NCBI GenBank assembly: GCA_030272155.1
Contig: CP126199.1
Coordinates: forward strand, 4,638,501-4,702,500
From: Tetradesmus obliquus
Lineage: Eukaryota > Chlorophyta > Chlorophyceae > Sphaeropleales > Scenedesmaceae
DNA length: 64,000 nucleotides
Reading direction: 5' to 3'
Shown: one piece after another, positions 1 through 10,700 of the stretch
Layout of the letters: every line of letters begins with the position of its first letter
Position numbering within the stretch: the first letter of the stretch is position 1
Program-made: the position numbers and the translations under genes
The notes under the pieces: model-generated
The model's input: the letters and a program-made list of their open reading frames with translations, nothing else
Database searches by the model: none
Told to the model about the DNA's origin: nothing

Positions 1-249
1 AGGCGGTTCGCACAGCACCCAGAGCATGCTAGACAGAGCTGGCAAGCAGAGAAAGCCATTCCGCGAGCAGAGCCTGCAAACCTGACGCTACCAGACTGCT
101 GCAGCTGATGTCACGCAAAAGCTGCTGCTGCGGCTGCTGCTGCTCTTACTGCCAAGCCTGGTGCATAGCCAGGATGCATGGTAACACCCGTCTGGTGCAG
201 CTGCTGGCGAGTGTGGTAGCTTGACTAAAGCGCAAACTGCCCCGCCCAC

Positions 250-933
250 CTGTGTGGGCAGCGGTCCTCCATGAGCCTCCACTTGCCCTGGCCCTGCTCA
301 GCCTTAGGGTCAAACCACACCACATACGTGTGGCCCAGCAGCGTGACAGGCACAGGCTTTTTTGGGTCCAGGTAGCTCAGGGGGGTGACAGGCCACCAGT
401 GCTTTGTCCAGCTGAAGCTGCTGCCATCCTGCTGCTGCTGGGGCTGCTGCTGCTGCTGGGGTGCAGAGGTGGAGCTGTTACTGGCTCGATGCTGCTCTCC
501 TGCAGGTTGAACGTTGGGTAGCACAGGCAAGAGGTGTCTCAATGTGTGTGCATGCACATGCAGCGCTGCTGCAGTGCTGGTTGCGTCTGTACTTCAACAC
601 AGACATACAATCTGCAGCGGGTACTGTTTATCCCACAAGTCACGCAATGTGCTGACATATGCATACACGTCAAACAAGCCCATAACGCGCCCCACCTGCT
701 GTTGCTGTCTGGGTAACCTCCTCCACGGAGGGCGCAGCTGTCCTTGGGATGATTACACTGCTGCGCCTGCGCTGGAGCTGAACCTGCCTCACTGGCAAGA
801 TGGGCCTGGCATGCAGGCCTCTGCTGCTGCCAACCACCTGAACAATGGCATGGCAGGCGATGCGCGCACCAGAAGGCAAGTGTAAGAGGGTTGAAGCAGG
901 GGTGGGTGGAGGTTTGAGGTAGCAAGCTGGCAT
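250..933 (-). CDS. Pheophorbide a oxygenase-like Rieske protein, N-terminal exons (partial)
   Basis: Two exons on the minus strand are supported: 933-696 and 499-250. They join in phase (phase 1 at a CAG|GTGGG donor; acceptor CTGCAG). Exon 1 is rich in Arg, Ser and Pro with few acidic residues, as expected of a chloroplast transit peptide. Exon 2 has the start of a Rieske oxygenase: a Trp-rich FSWTKHWWPVTPLSYLD stretch, then YVVWFD, then CPHR, the first Cys-X-His of the 2Fe-2S Rieske site. In the PAO/ACD1 family these features precede LAPLSEGR, and the family opens the pheophorbide a macrocycle in chlorophyll breakdown at the plastid envelope. The donor splits the Arg codon of CPHR at 249/250, so the rest lies left of the window; I could not place the next exon in 1-249. 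TIC55 or PTC52 are alternative family members. The initiator Met is a choice among several. Confidence 0.72.
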
Positions 934-1431
934 GCAGACATGCCATATTAGTTCCTATTTCATGATACTCAAGCACTTGATATCAAATGTTGAAGAGTAC
1001 TCCTCACACACCGAATGCGTTGACACACCAGGACAGTGAGCTGCACCAGTGACCACACCCATCCCACCTGCTGGGCCCTGCAGCGCTGCTCCAACAGCTG
1101 CATGACTCGACAGCAACACGATCGGCTATTCAAAGCTTGAATTGGCCGCAGATACCCTGCTGCTCACTCGCAAATGGAATGTGTGCACTTAAATGAACCG
1201 TGCTACGAGCACGATTAGAAAGATACAATAAGTTCGCTCACTTGATTTGGCGAAACTTGCTGTTTCAAGCAGCGACGAGGCAATAACATTGGCGCTCGTC
1301 CATACCCTGACTCGCTCCTTTTGCTGTGGCAGAATGTTGATCAGTGCAGTTCCTCGCTAGTAATAAGCACGCACAATCCTCTCTGCAACCCTGCAGCGGT
1401 CCTACTGTCCACAGCAGTACGTTCCCTCACC
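934..1431. promoter_or_regulatory. Divergent intergenic region (PAO-like / TRAPPC2)
   Basis: About 500 bp separates the start codons of two head-to-head genes, so both promoters and 5' leaders must lie here. It is less CAG/CTG rich than the flanking genes. I see no clear TATA box or other motif. The role is inferred from gene orientation only. Confidence 0.4.
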
Positions 1432-2796
1432 ATGTCAGTTGTCGTGCCTGGTGGTGTGCTCACATTCGTGATCGTGGGACAACAAGATCACCCTATCTAC
1501 GAAGTGGACCTGACTGGACCTAAAGAGGTGCGCTGCTGGACCGTGGCAGGCCACGCCACACCCCCATCATGCTGTGATACTGCTGCTGATGGCACTGTAT
1601 GATCTGCTCTCCTGCTGCTGCTGGCTGCAGCAACAAACGCAGTACCTGCACCAGTTTGTGCTGCATGCATCTTTGGATGCTGTGGATGAGGCTATGTGGA
1701 GCTCCAAGGAGCTGCACCTGAAGGTCAGCGGCGCAGCAGCGAACTGCACAGCTTTGTGCAGCGCGACAACAGCACAGGCTAGCAGAGCAGATCAGCTGCA
1801 CAGGGCCGAGCTGCAGCTGTTCAAAACTGTGTGCTCTGATGTGCTGAGGCAGCACATGCGTGTGACAGCAAGTGCAGCATGTTGTATCAGCGAAAACGAG
1901 CAACATGTCATAGGCAGTGCCACTGCAACATCGGTGACGTTGTCCCACTACAGTTACCCGCGTGCGCGGTTCAAGATCAATGCCGACCTGCTGTCAGCAC
2001 CTGCTTTGAACATGTGCATGCTTTGTTATCACGCTTCATTTTCTGTCTTGCTGCAGACTGTGGACCGTTTCAACAACCTGTTTGTGACAGCGTATGTCAC
2101 ACCAGGCAACGCGCGCTTCCTGCTGCTGCATGACGGCAAGAGCGATGATGCGATCAGGGGCTTCTTCACAGAGGTGCAGGAGCTGTACCTGCGGGTGAGC
2201 TGCTTGCCCAGAGGGTTAAATCAATGCAGGCACGGTGCTGATTTGGCATTAACAGCTAAACTCAAGGTGCAGACGGTGCTCATGGTGCAAGGAGCTGTAC
2301 CTGCGGGTGAGCAGCAGCTGGCACAGTAGGTTGCTGCCCCAGTGGGGCAGTATGCGGATGTTGAGTGTGTGGCAGTTTGTTGGCATCTGACACACGGTTC
2401 ACAACCAGCAACTGGGGCAGAGCAGGCGGTAGTGCCAGCTTTCACAGCAGCGGCATGCGCACCACATGCAACGTGAGGCAAGCAGGTAGGCTTGCGCATA
2501 TGTGCCTGCTGCAGGCGTTCTATGAGCGAGTTGTTTGTTTATGGGACATGGCTTGCTGCAGCAGTGTGGTCCCTAAGGAGTCGACGTACTTCAGCAGCAT
2601 CAAAGAATGACCAAACCTCCAAGACATATTGTGCATCCACGCTTGCCTGATGTCTGGTATGCTTTTGCTTCTGCTCTCTGTGATTGTTTGTTGCTTGCAG
2701 ATCATGCTCAACCCTTTCCATACAGCCAGCACTCCCATCACTTCAAAGCCCTTTGACCAGAAAGTCAAGATGCTCGCCAAGCGTATGCTGGGATGA
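1432..2796 (+). CDS. TRAPPC2: Trafficking protein particle complex subunit 2 (sedlin)
   Basis: Four exons, 1432-1527, 1631-1723, 2057-2194 and 2701-2796, all join in phase 0 and give 140 aa, the length of human sedlin. The longin-like fold is recognisable in order: FVIVGQQDHPIYEVDL (strand 1), then a helix with HQFVLHASLDAVDEAMW, then VDRFNNLFVTAYVT and ARFLLLHDGKSDDAIRGFF, ending in the family's NPF motif and a KVKMLAKRMLG tail. TRAPPC2 is a core subunit of the TRAPP complexes, which act as Rab GEFs and tethers in ER-Golgi traffic. The ATG at 1432 starts exactly where the family begins (MSGSFYFVIVG in human). Intron 3 (2195-2700) holds a short echo of the exon 3 end. Identification is secure. 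Confidence 0.95.
2291..2312 (+). repeat. Echo of TRAPPC2 exon 3 end and donor
   Basis: The 22 bp at 2179-2200, covering the last codons of exon 3 plus its GTGAGC donor, recur identically at 2291-2312 inside intron 3, an offset of 112 bp. The copy keeps a usable 5' splice site. Confidence 0.8.
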
Positions 2797-3960
2797 ACGG
2801 CGCTTGCAGCACAGACAGCCAGAGCTGCAGATCACCCCAAAGAAGCGGTAATACCTGCGCCAGCATGGCAGCATCACAGCAGCATGCTGCGCAGCTGTAT
2901 GTGGCAGGTGCAGGGGCGGCCCCAGCCTCGCTTTAGCACAATGACTGGCCAAGCTTCAGCAGTGCATGGTCACCGTGGTTGCTGTGCAGTGGCTTGGCTG
3001 GGTGGCGGTGTTAACCTGTGTAGCTGTGGCAACAGGTCCAGTGCTTGCCCAGCATGCAAAGTAGCACCTGCAAGCACTGTTATGTGTGTACCTTGCCTTG
3101 CCGTTGTGCACGGCCCCCACGCATCCTGCAAGCACAAGTCGCCTATCAGTGACCATCCACCTCCCAACACAGCAAGCACTGGTTGCCAGCACGCAGCTGT
3201 GGTGCATTCTGCTTGGTGCAGGGAGCACCTCCACGTAGCATAGGTGCTGCTTTTACCACACTGGCTGTGGATCCACCTTGCGCGAGGAGGTATCATCAAT
3301 GTTCATCTTGATGCAGGCGCATGCTGCCAGATGTTGTGCACCTCGTGTGGCACATATGCTGCCTTCCGCAACTGTGACGCTTTGACAGCAACCGCAGCTA
3401 TGCAAGCAACCATTCGAGGCTTCTGGTGTCATGGTTGAGTCGGGCTTCCAGTATTGTGCTTATCACATGGATGGAGTGGCAGGGCTGTCACATTTGTGTT
3501 GCTGCCATGCACTGCAGTGTCATCGTCTGTCGTGTGCCACCTGCATTGGTTCCTGCAGGCGATAGTTCCGGCATGCTGTTACCTTTGCTTGTGTGCTGTT
3601 TGCAGTCAGAGACCCATCATGTCATTGGCTGGCGCGGCACGTAATGTGCTTGGACGTGCTGCCTTGTGCTTATTGCTGTGCCAGCATTGCAAGAACACGC
3701 ACGTGCTGCTGTCCTGCTACTACTGTACATGTGCACAACCCTGTATCTTCTGCCAGTTGGCACGTACTGCATGCATGCCTGTTGGACGCAGTGTTGTGTA
3801 TTCAAGTGCGCATAGCAGATGTGAGCAGGCGTGCTGCATTGGCGCTATCCACAAGCATGACAGCAAAAGTACTGCAGGCCCTGGGCATGGTATGGCCTAC
3901 TGCCGGGCAGTCGCTCTACTACTTGTGTATGCTGCAGGCGCATCCATTTCTTGTTCCTGT

Positions 3961-4026
3961 ATTTGCATGAGCGATCGCTACACAACGGGCTGTATTTGCA
4001 TGAGCGATCGCTACACAACGGGCTGT
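3961..4026 (+). repeat. 33-bp perfect tandem duplication
   Basis: Positions 3961-3993 and 3994-4026 are identical 33-bp units. Each contains the palindromic core GCGATCGC. There are two copies only, with no flanking gene assignment. Confidence 0.9.
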
Positions 4027-4113
4027 AACCTTTGTTATCCCATGCAAGTATTGGTATGTGCTCGGAAATGGCTTCGGATATGGCTGCGAATTGGCTCCTC
4101 CCGCCAGGCAGGC

Positions 4114-4229
4114 GAAGTTGAAGTAGCCATGCTGGTCTTGGGGGGCCCCTTCTTGCTATGTGAGTACGCATTATGTTGCATGCACTGATCGACCTGTAAC
4201 GATTGACCTGCTTGCACGTTGTACCAATT
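4114..4229 (+). repeat. Dispersed repeat, copy 1
   Basis: A 116-bp segment recurs at 50665-50780 in the same orientation, with only a handful of mismatches. It contains a G/C run followed by a good donor-like GTGAGTA. No terminal inverted repeats or target-site duplications are visible by eye. Confidence 0.85.
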
Positions 4230-4729
4230 TTATACAGGCGGTGGCCTGGCTGACTGCAGGCCAGGCCTGGCTGTACACTGGGGCAACACGATACGGCCAG
4301 GCGAGCCGGCCGCTACTGACCTGCCAGAAGCAAATCTTTCACTTGTAATTACCACTAATGTGTGTTTGTTGTAAACTCTAACCTCCAAGCGCTCACGCCC
4401 AGGGCGTAAAAGGGGATGTTACTTGGCCGCTGCAGGCAAGAGACCTCACATTGGCTGAGCAGCCTTCACTAATGCTTTTGTTCAAGTTTGAGTATCATGG
4501 TGTACAAGCGGCTGATCAACTCGCCATCGGCCACCGGATACGCCATGACACTTGTACCTCTAGGTCAATACTTGCTCTCCTTGCCCTAAGAAGTACAAAC
4601 AGTTTCTTTTCACGTGACCCACAGTTGTCTTTTGCACAAAACATTTAGTTCTGGCAGCAATTACCCAAAGTCAGTAAGGGCTGCTCGACAGCCACTTCTG
4701 CCTGCTGCAGGCGGAAACGCGCAGTTTCC

Positions 4730-7700
4730 ATGCAGCTCTCTACGGTTGCTTCCCGTGGCCATGCTGGTCGCGGGAGGCAGGCGTCAGTGACGCAGCGCAG
4801 CCCCACTACTCCACGAAGCCGTAGCCTTACCCCACCTCGTGCTCGGCCCAGCTGTAATGACTCACATGGCGCCAATGAAGAGGATGGAGCAGCTTGGATC
4901 AAACACACTGCAAGTGCAGCCATGCTGGGGCTTGCTTCCCTTGGTGTGGTGAGTGACAGGCAGTGTGCTCAGCCTCACCTGTGCTGCGCCCGTGCGTGTC
5001 GGAGCTACGGCATTCGGCGTTCCTGCTTTTCGCAATCACACGGAACGCCGCAGCTGATTTTGTGTCATTCGCTGTGAGAAGGGTTGGACTCTGCTGTGTG
5101 CTATGCTACAGCCTCATCTTGACACATGTGCTGCTGACTGTGCACTGATGCACTGCTGTGCTGCGCTGCGTGCATTTCATGCAGGCGGCCAATCCTGCAG
5201 CAGGTCATACAGGGCTGCTGGATATACCAGCACACACGGTCGTTTTGGATGTCCAGGCTCCATACAGCAGCTCTGATGACATCCTCACCGCAGCAGTGAA
5301 GCAGCAAGTGCGGTCGCGGCTGACAGCACAGGAATATGAGGCAAGTGGAGCTCCAGCATGGCATGCATGGCATGGACACGGAAGAGGCCTGTTAAAACAT
5401 GTATTTTGTGTCCTGCTCTATCTGATGTATAGGTTGCAGCCCCATGAGATGCAGCAGATTGTCATCAGCTGCTGGCATCTGCCTTACTCCAATGTTCTGC
5501 TCAGGAGTCTAGTTCATTGTCTAGCAGGCCTGAGAACTGTGGCAGCACAGCATGTCTGTTGGTCACTGGTTCTAGATGCTCACCTGGCTTGCGATGTGCC
5601 TGCGTTCTGGTGCTGCCTGCAGGATGCATTCACCGCTTCTCTCACAGAGGAAATGTTTGGACCAGACCAGCAGCTGCAGCCAGTACAGCAGCAGCGGAAG
5701 CTGCGCAAGAAGCCAAAGCAGCAGCAACAGCAGCAACGCTTGCAGCAGGTCGTGGCTGCAGCACAAAATCCTGAGCAACAGCAGCAGCGGCAGCAGCAGT
5801 CACAGCTGCAGCAGCAGGCACAGCAGACGCTGCAGCAGGTGCGACAGACACTGCAGCAGCAGGCGCAGCAGGTGCAGCAGTCACTGCAGCAGCAGGCGCA
5901 GCAAGCACAGCAGCAGCTGGAGCAGCAGCAGCAGAAGCTGGCGCAGCAGCTGCAGCAGCAGCAGCAGGATCTGCGGAAGCAGGTGGAGCAGCACAGTGCT
6001 CTGTTTGAGGAGCACGCTGCAGCTGAGAAGGCCACAGAGTGAGTGCAAGGCTCAATAGGATTGGAATGTGTTCTGCATCTTGCGGCTTTCTTGCTGGTGC
6101 TGCGCATGCTGCTGGCGCGATTATGTTGGCCTTGCCTGCCTTCCAGCCACAGAGTGCGGGATTGGTGCCGCTTCTGCGCGCAAATTTTTATGGTCGCAAG
6201 TACACGAGCATGCAGTATCAACTCTTATCCATTGTCTGCCACCTTGTGACAGCAATGTGCTTGTGCTGGTAGTGGCCGGCACGCTCCCCTGGCCTGTCAG
6301 TCTGGTAACCAAACTGCGTGTTCTCTGTGTGCACCTGTGCTGTGTGCTTGCAGGGTGGAGTCGCTGCAAGCTGAGCTGGACCGCGTCAAAGATGCAGAGT
6401 CAGAGGCCCTCAACGCCCTCAAAGCACAAGAGGAGTCACTGCTGCGGCTAGTCAGCCAGCTGCGCGAAGCAGCACACACCGAAATCAGCAGCCTGCAGGC
6501 CACAGAAGGCCGCTTGATGAGCTTTGTGCAGGCCAGCTCGCAGCGCCTGAAGGCCATGCAGCAGGAGCAGCAGCTGCTGCATCCTGCACTAGCTCAGCTG
6601 CTAGAGGATCCGCAGCAGCTGGTGCGGCTGGTGCTGTCTGGAGGCTTTGTGGCGTTTGCAGGAGGAGCCACTGCCGGCGCTGCTGCGGCGTTCGCTGCCA
6701 GCCGCGACAGCTTCCGCAGCGCAGTCACGAGCAGCAAGATGGCGCGCAGCAACAGCGGCAACGGCAGCGCCGGTGGTGGCGCTCCGGCGGCTGGCAGTGG
6801 CGGCCTTGCAGGAAAGCCTGGCGGCAGCGGCCAGGCAGATGGAGTGGGGCCCAGGGCTGGTGTGGTGGCGGCAGCAGCAGCAGCACGCGGCGGTGCTGTG
6901 CTGGAAAAGGAGAGGAGTCAGGAGGAGAAGCAGAAGCAGCAGCAGCTGGAGGTACCGCTAAGCTGGCGTTGTGCTGCTGGTGATGCCGAGTCAGCTGCTG
7001 GGCAGAACAGCGGAGACAGCAGCAGTAGCAGCGCTGGCAGGGACCCCAACTGGCGCAGCAACTGGCGCTCTGCGCCGCTGCCAAGCGCAGCTGAGATGGT
7101 GGCTGATGCAGAATCTAGGGGCAGCAGCAGCACTAGGGACCCTAACTGGCGCAGCAACTGGCGTTCTGCACCTGCTGTGGCTGGAGTTGAAGTTCCTGCA
7201 AGTGCTGCTGGTGCAGAAGGTGCAGCTGCTATTGATGCTGAGGCCTTGCTTGCGCGCCTTTCACCAGGGCTGCTGCAGGCGCTGCTGAAGGAGCTTCCTG
7301 CAGTCTCAGATGCCTTGACCACTCTTACACCAGAGCTGCTGCAGCAGCTGCAGGCAAAGGCAGCAGAGGCTGCTGCCGCTGCACATGCGCTGCACGCGCT
7401 GCAGCAGCAGGATGCAGAGGCCGCAGTCAAGTCAGCAGAGCTGGCAGCAAGCAGCTTAGAGGCAGAGCGCAAGGTTGCAGAGGCGATGCGGGCTGAGGCA
7501 GCAGCCGCGCAGCAGCTGCTAGAGGTTGAGCGGCAAGCAAAGGAGGCAGCAGAGGCTTATGCAAAGCATCTGGGAGAGGAGGTGGCTCGGCTCGAGGGGC
7601 GGTTGATCTTGCAGCAGAAGGGCTGGGCACCTCGGCGTGTGCCATCTCCCACTCCTAGCCCTCGCAGGACCCCTAGGGGCTCACGAGCAGGCAGCCCTAC

Positions 7701-10700
7701 AGAGCAGTTGGCTGCTGGCGCTGCTGTAGCAGCAGCTGCTGTGGTGTCTGCTGCACAGCAGAGTGCCAGCAAGGCTAGCAGCAGTGCTGGAAGCCGTAGC
7801 GCAGGCAGCAGCAGCGGCGGGGCCTTGCAGGAAGGCAGCAAGCAGGCCAACAGCGTGGCGCTGTTGTTGGTGCAGAAGCAGCTGCAGGAGGCGCATGACA
7901 GGCTGGCTGCTGCCACTAAGATGCGGGCAGCAGCAGAGACTGAGCTGAGGGAGCTGACCTGTGCCCTCCTGCATGAGCAGCAGCAGGTGAGTGTTGTGGT
8001 TTGTTGTCGCGCTGGTGGTCAGCAAGAGCAGCGATGTTTGCTTGCTGGATGTGCAGGGCTTGATGCAGCAAGTCAACAACTGCAGGCAGAAGTAGGCTGG
8101 AAGTTTGTGCAACGTTTAAAAGCAACTACTCCTGCAGGCTGTTTAGTGTGGGGCATTACTGGCAAGTGACTGACAGTGCTGCCTGTTCTTGCTGCGTCCA
8201 CCTGCCCCTGCCTTCAGTCTTCTGACATCGCACAGCAGCTGGAGAGCACCCAGGACTCCCTGGATGTGGCTTCTGCAGAGCTTCATGCGCTGCAGCAGCA
8301 GCTGCAGGACGAGCGCCAGGCGCACAAGCAGTCCCTTGCCATCGCGACAGCAGAGGCAGCAAGCGCACAGCAGCAGCTGCAGGACGAGCACGAGGCCAAG
8401 CTTGCTGCGCTGCACGAGCAGCAGCAGAAGGAGCTGTGCGAGCTGCAGCTTGCAGGACAGCAGCTGGATGGGCAGCTGGTTTCAGCAAAGGAGCAGCTGA
8501 CTGCTGCCTTGCAGGAGCTTGACAGCGAGCGCAGTAGCAGCGGCAGGCTGCACCAGGAGGTCACCAAGCTGCATCATGAGTTTGAGGATGCATGTGAGTA
8601 CTTTCAATTACATGGCCGTAATGCTTTGACCAAGCACTGGTGGTTTGAACAGAGTGCCGGTGCTGCTCACGTGAAACTGCCAACTACTGGGCCGCGCGTG
8701 TGATCTTGTTCATTGAACTCGGCTGTATGCTTCCAACCCGTGGAACCGGCGGCCGTGCTGGCACCGCTGCATCAGCCTTTATGCGTCAACTTCTGCCGTT
8801 GTGTGCTTTCAGGTGCCACGCTGCGGGCCGAGCGCGCGCGCGCGAACGCCCTCAGCAACCAGCGCAACAAGCTGGAGGCCGCCCTGCAGGCAGCAGCAGG
8901 CCAGGCAGCCGCAGCAGAAGCGCAAGCCGCAGCAGCGCGCGCAGAAGCAGCGATGTCAGCGCAGCTGGCAGCGCGTGCGGAGCAGGAGGCCTTGCAGGCG
9001 CAGCAGCGGCTGCAGGCAGCTGAGCAGGAGAAGCAAGCTGTGCAGGCGCAGCTGCAATCTGTTGCTGAGGTGGTGGAGCAGCAGCAGGTGGAGCTGAAGG
9101 TCAAAGAGGAGCAAGTGGGGCAGCTGCAGCAGGTTGTGGTGGACACACGTGAGTGGCCGGCCTGTTTTGACTTGCGCTTGAGCAGCACAGATGGTTCACT
9201 GGGTGTCTGGGTGGCACCTTGGTGTAAGCAGCACCTGCCAGTAGTTGCAAGCGGCTGATTTCAGCAGCAGGCGTCACACACAATATGCCAACAAAGATGC
9301 CCTGCACCACACAGGACGACCGTATGTTGTCGTTCATCAACCTCCCCCTTGACTCTTCCTTCATCACTCACGTCACGTCCAACATTGCTGCTCCAAATTC
9401 TACCGGCGTTGTCCTGCAGGTGACGCGCTGCACAGCGAGCGCCAGCGCGCAGAGACGCTTGAGGAGGCTACGGCCGTGCTGCAGCAGCGCATCCACAACA
9501 TGGCCAGCGTGCGGGAGAGCAGCAACAAACAGCTCACTGGGCAGCTGAGCCAGCTCAAGGAGAAGCTTGCGGCCAGCAGGCGGCAGCAGCAGGAGTCTGC
9601 AGCACAGGTGAGATGCTTGCAGGACGCATGCACCTCATTGGTCTCAGACATGATGCACGCTTGTGTGTGGATGTGCTTGACGTAGCAGCCGTGCCGATCA
9701 CCTGTCTGCCTGCCTCACATGTTGCTGGCCTGGGCTGCTGCTGCTCCTGTCTGCTGCATTGCAATGGACGCATTGCAGTCCTCCACCGTCAACACGTCTC
9801 ACTTGTCTTGCTGCCGCTGCTGCCGCTTTGCTCTGGTGTCTTGTCTGTGCACATTTCTTGCAATATCAACGCACAGCTTATGGCGCTGAAGGCTGGCTTT
9901 ACCACCACCAAGCAGCAGCTTGCACATGAGCAGGCAGCAAGCACAACCCTGAAGTCAACAGCAGCAGAGCTGCGCCAGCGCCTAGTCAACATCCGCAGCA
10001 CCGGCCAGCAGCATGCTGCTGTGGTCACCGCAGCAGTCAGCAAGGCACAGGGTGAGAAGGCTGTTGCTGCTGCAGAAGCGCAGGCAGCAGCGGCAAAACT
10101 GCAGCAGACCAAGGGAGAGCTGCAGCAGACAAAGCAGCAGCTGTCAGCAGAGCGGGCATCCAAGGAGGAGCTCGCAAGCAAGTCAAAGGAGCTGCAGCAG
10201 CGTTTGACCAACATGCGGCTGACCAGCGCCAAGCGCGTTGTGTCTGCTGCGGCGGCAACAGCAGCTGCGGATGCTGCAGCTGCGGCTGCAAGGGAGAGTG
10301 CTGCAGCCAAGGATGAGGCGCTCGTGGTGGCTGTTGCTGCTGCAGCGACTGCAGCGGTAGAGAAGGAGCGCTCTGCAGCTGCAAAGGCAGAGCTGCAGCA
10401 GGCAAAGCAGCAGATGCTGCAGCTGCAGCAGCAGCACCAGGAGCAGATCGGGGTGGCTGAGGGGCGTGCCAAGGCAGCAGAGAAGCAGGCAGCAGAGCTT
10501 GTGGCGTCTGCTGAAGCCGCTGTGGCACAGCAGGATGGGCAGCTACAGCAGGTGAGAGATGGTGACGTAGCTAGGCCAGTATATGTAGTGTTGACCTGTT
10601 CATCTTTTGATGGTGACCAGCTGTGGTCATTGCAGATGGGCGGGTGATGTGTTAAGAGTGGCACTGCACAGCGTGCTTGTTCACACAACCTGTGCTGCAC

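Larger units (their letters stand above)
2797..4729. other. Intergenic region, TRAPPC2 to coiled-coil gene
   Basis: About 1.9 kb without a recognisable gene. Open frames here, including one of 244 codons at 3454-4188, have no motif and no splice structure. The stretch contains a 33-bp tandem duplication and one copy of a dispersed repeat, described separately. It must also hold the TRAPPC2 3' end and the coiled-coil gene promoter. Confidence 0.5.

Noticed and set aside
1..249. Next exon of the PAO-like gene
   Set aside because: A minus-strand acceptor near position 75 exists, but its translation does not resemble the expected LAPLSEGR continuation.
3454..4188. Open frame of 244 codons on the plus strand
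   Set aside because: Cys/His-rich composition typical of CTG/TGC-rich noise, no motif, and it covers the tandem and dispersed repeats.
5580..6221. Minus-strand open frame of 213 codons with poly-Cys
   Set aside because: It is the antisense of the poly-Gln exon of the coiled-coil gene (CAG read backwards as CTG/TGC).
10037..10528. Minus-strand Pro/Ala-rich open frame
   Set aside because: Antisense shadow of a coiled-coil exon.
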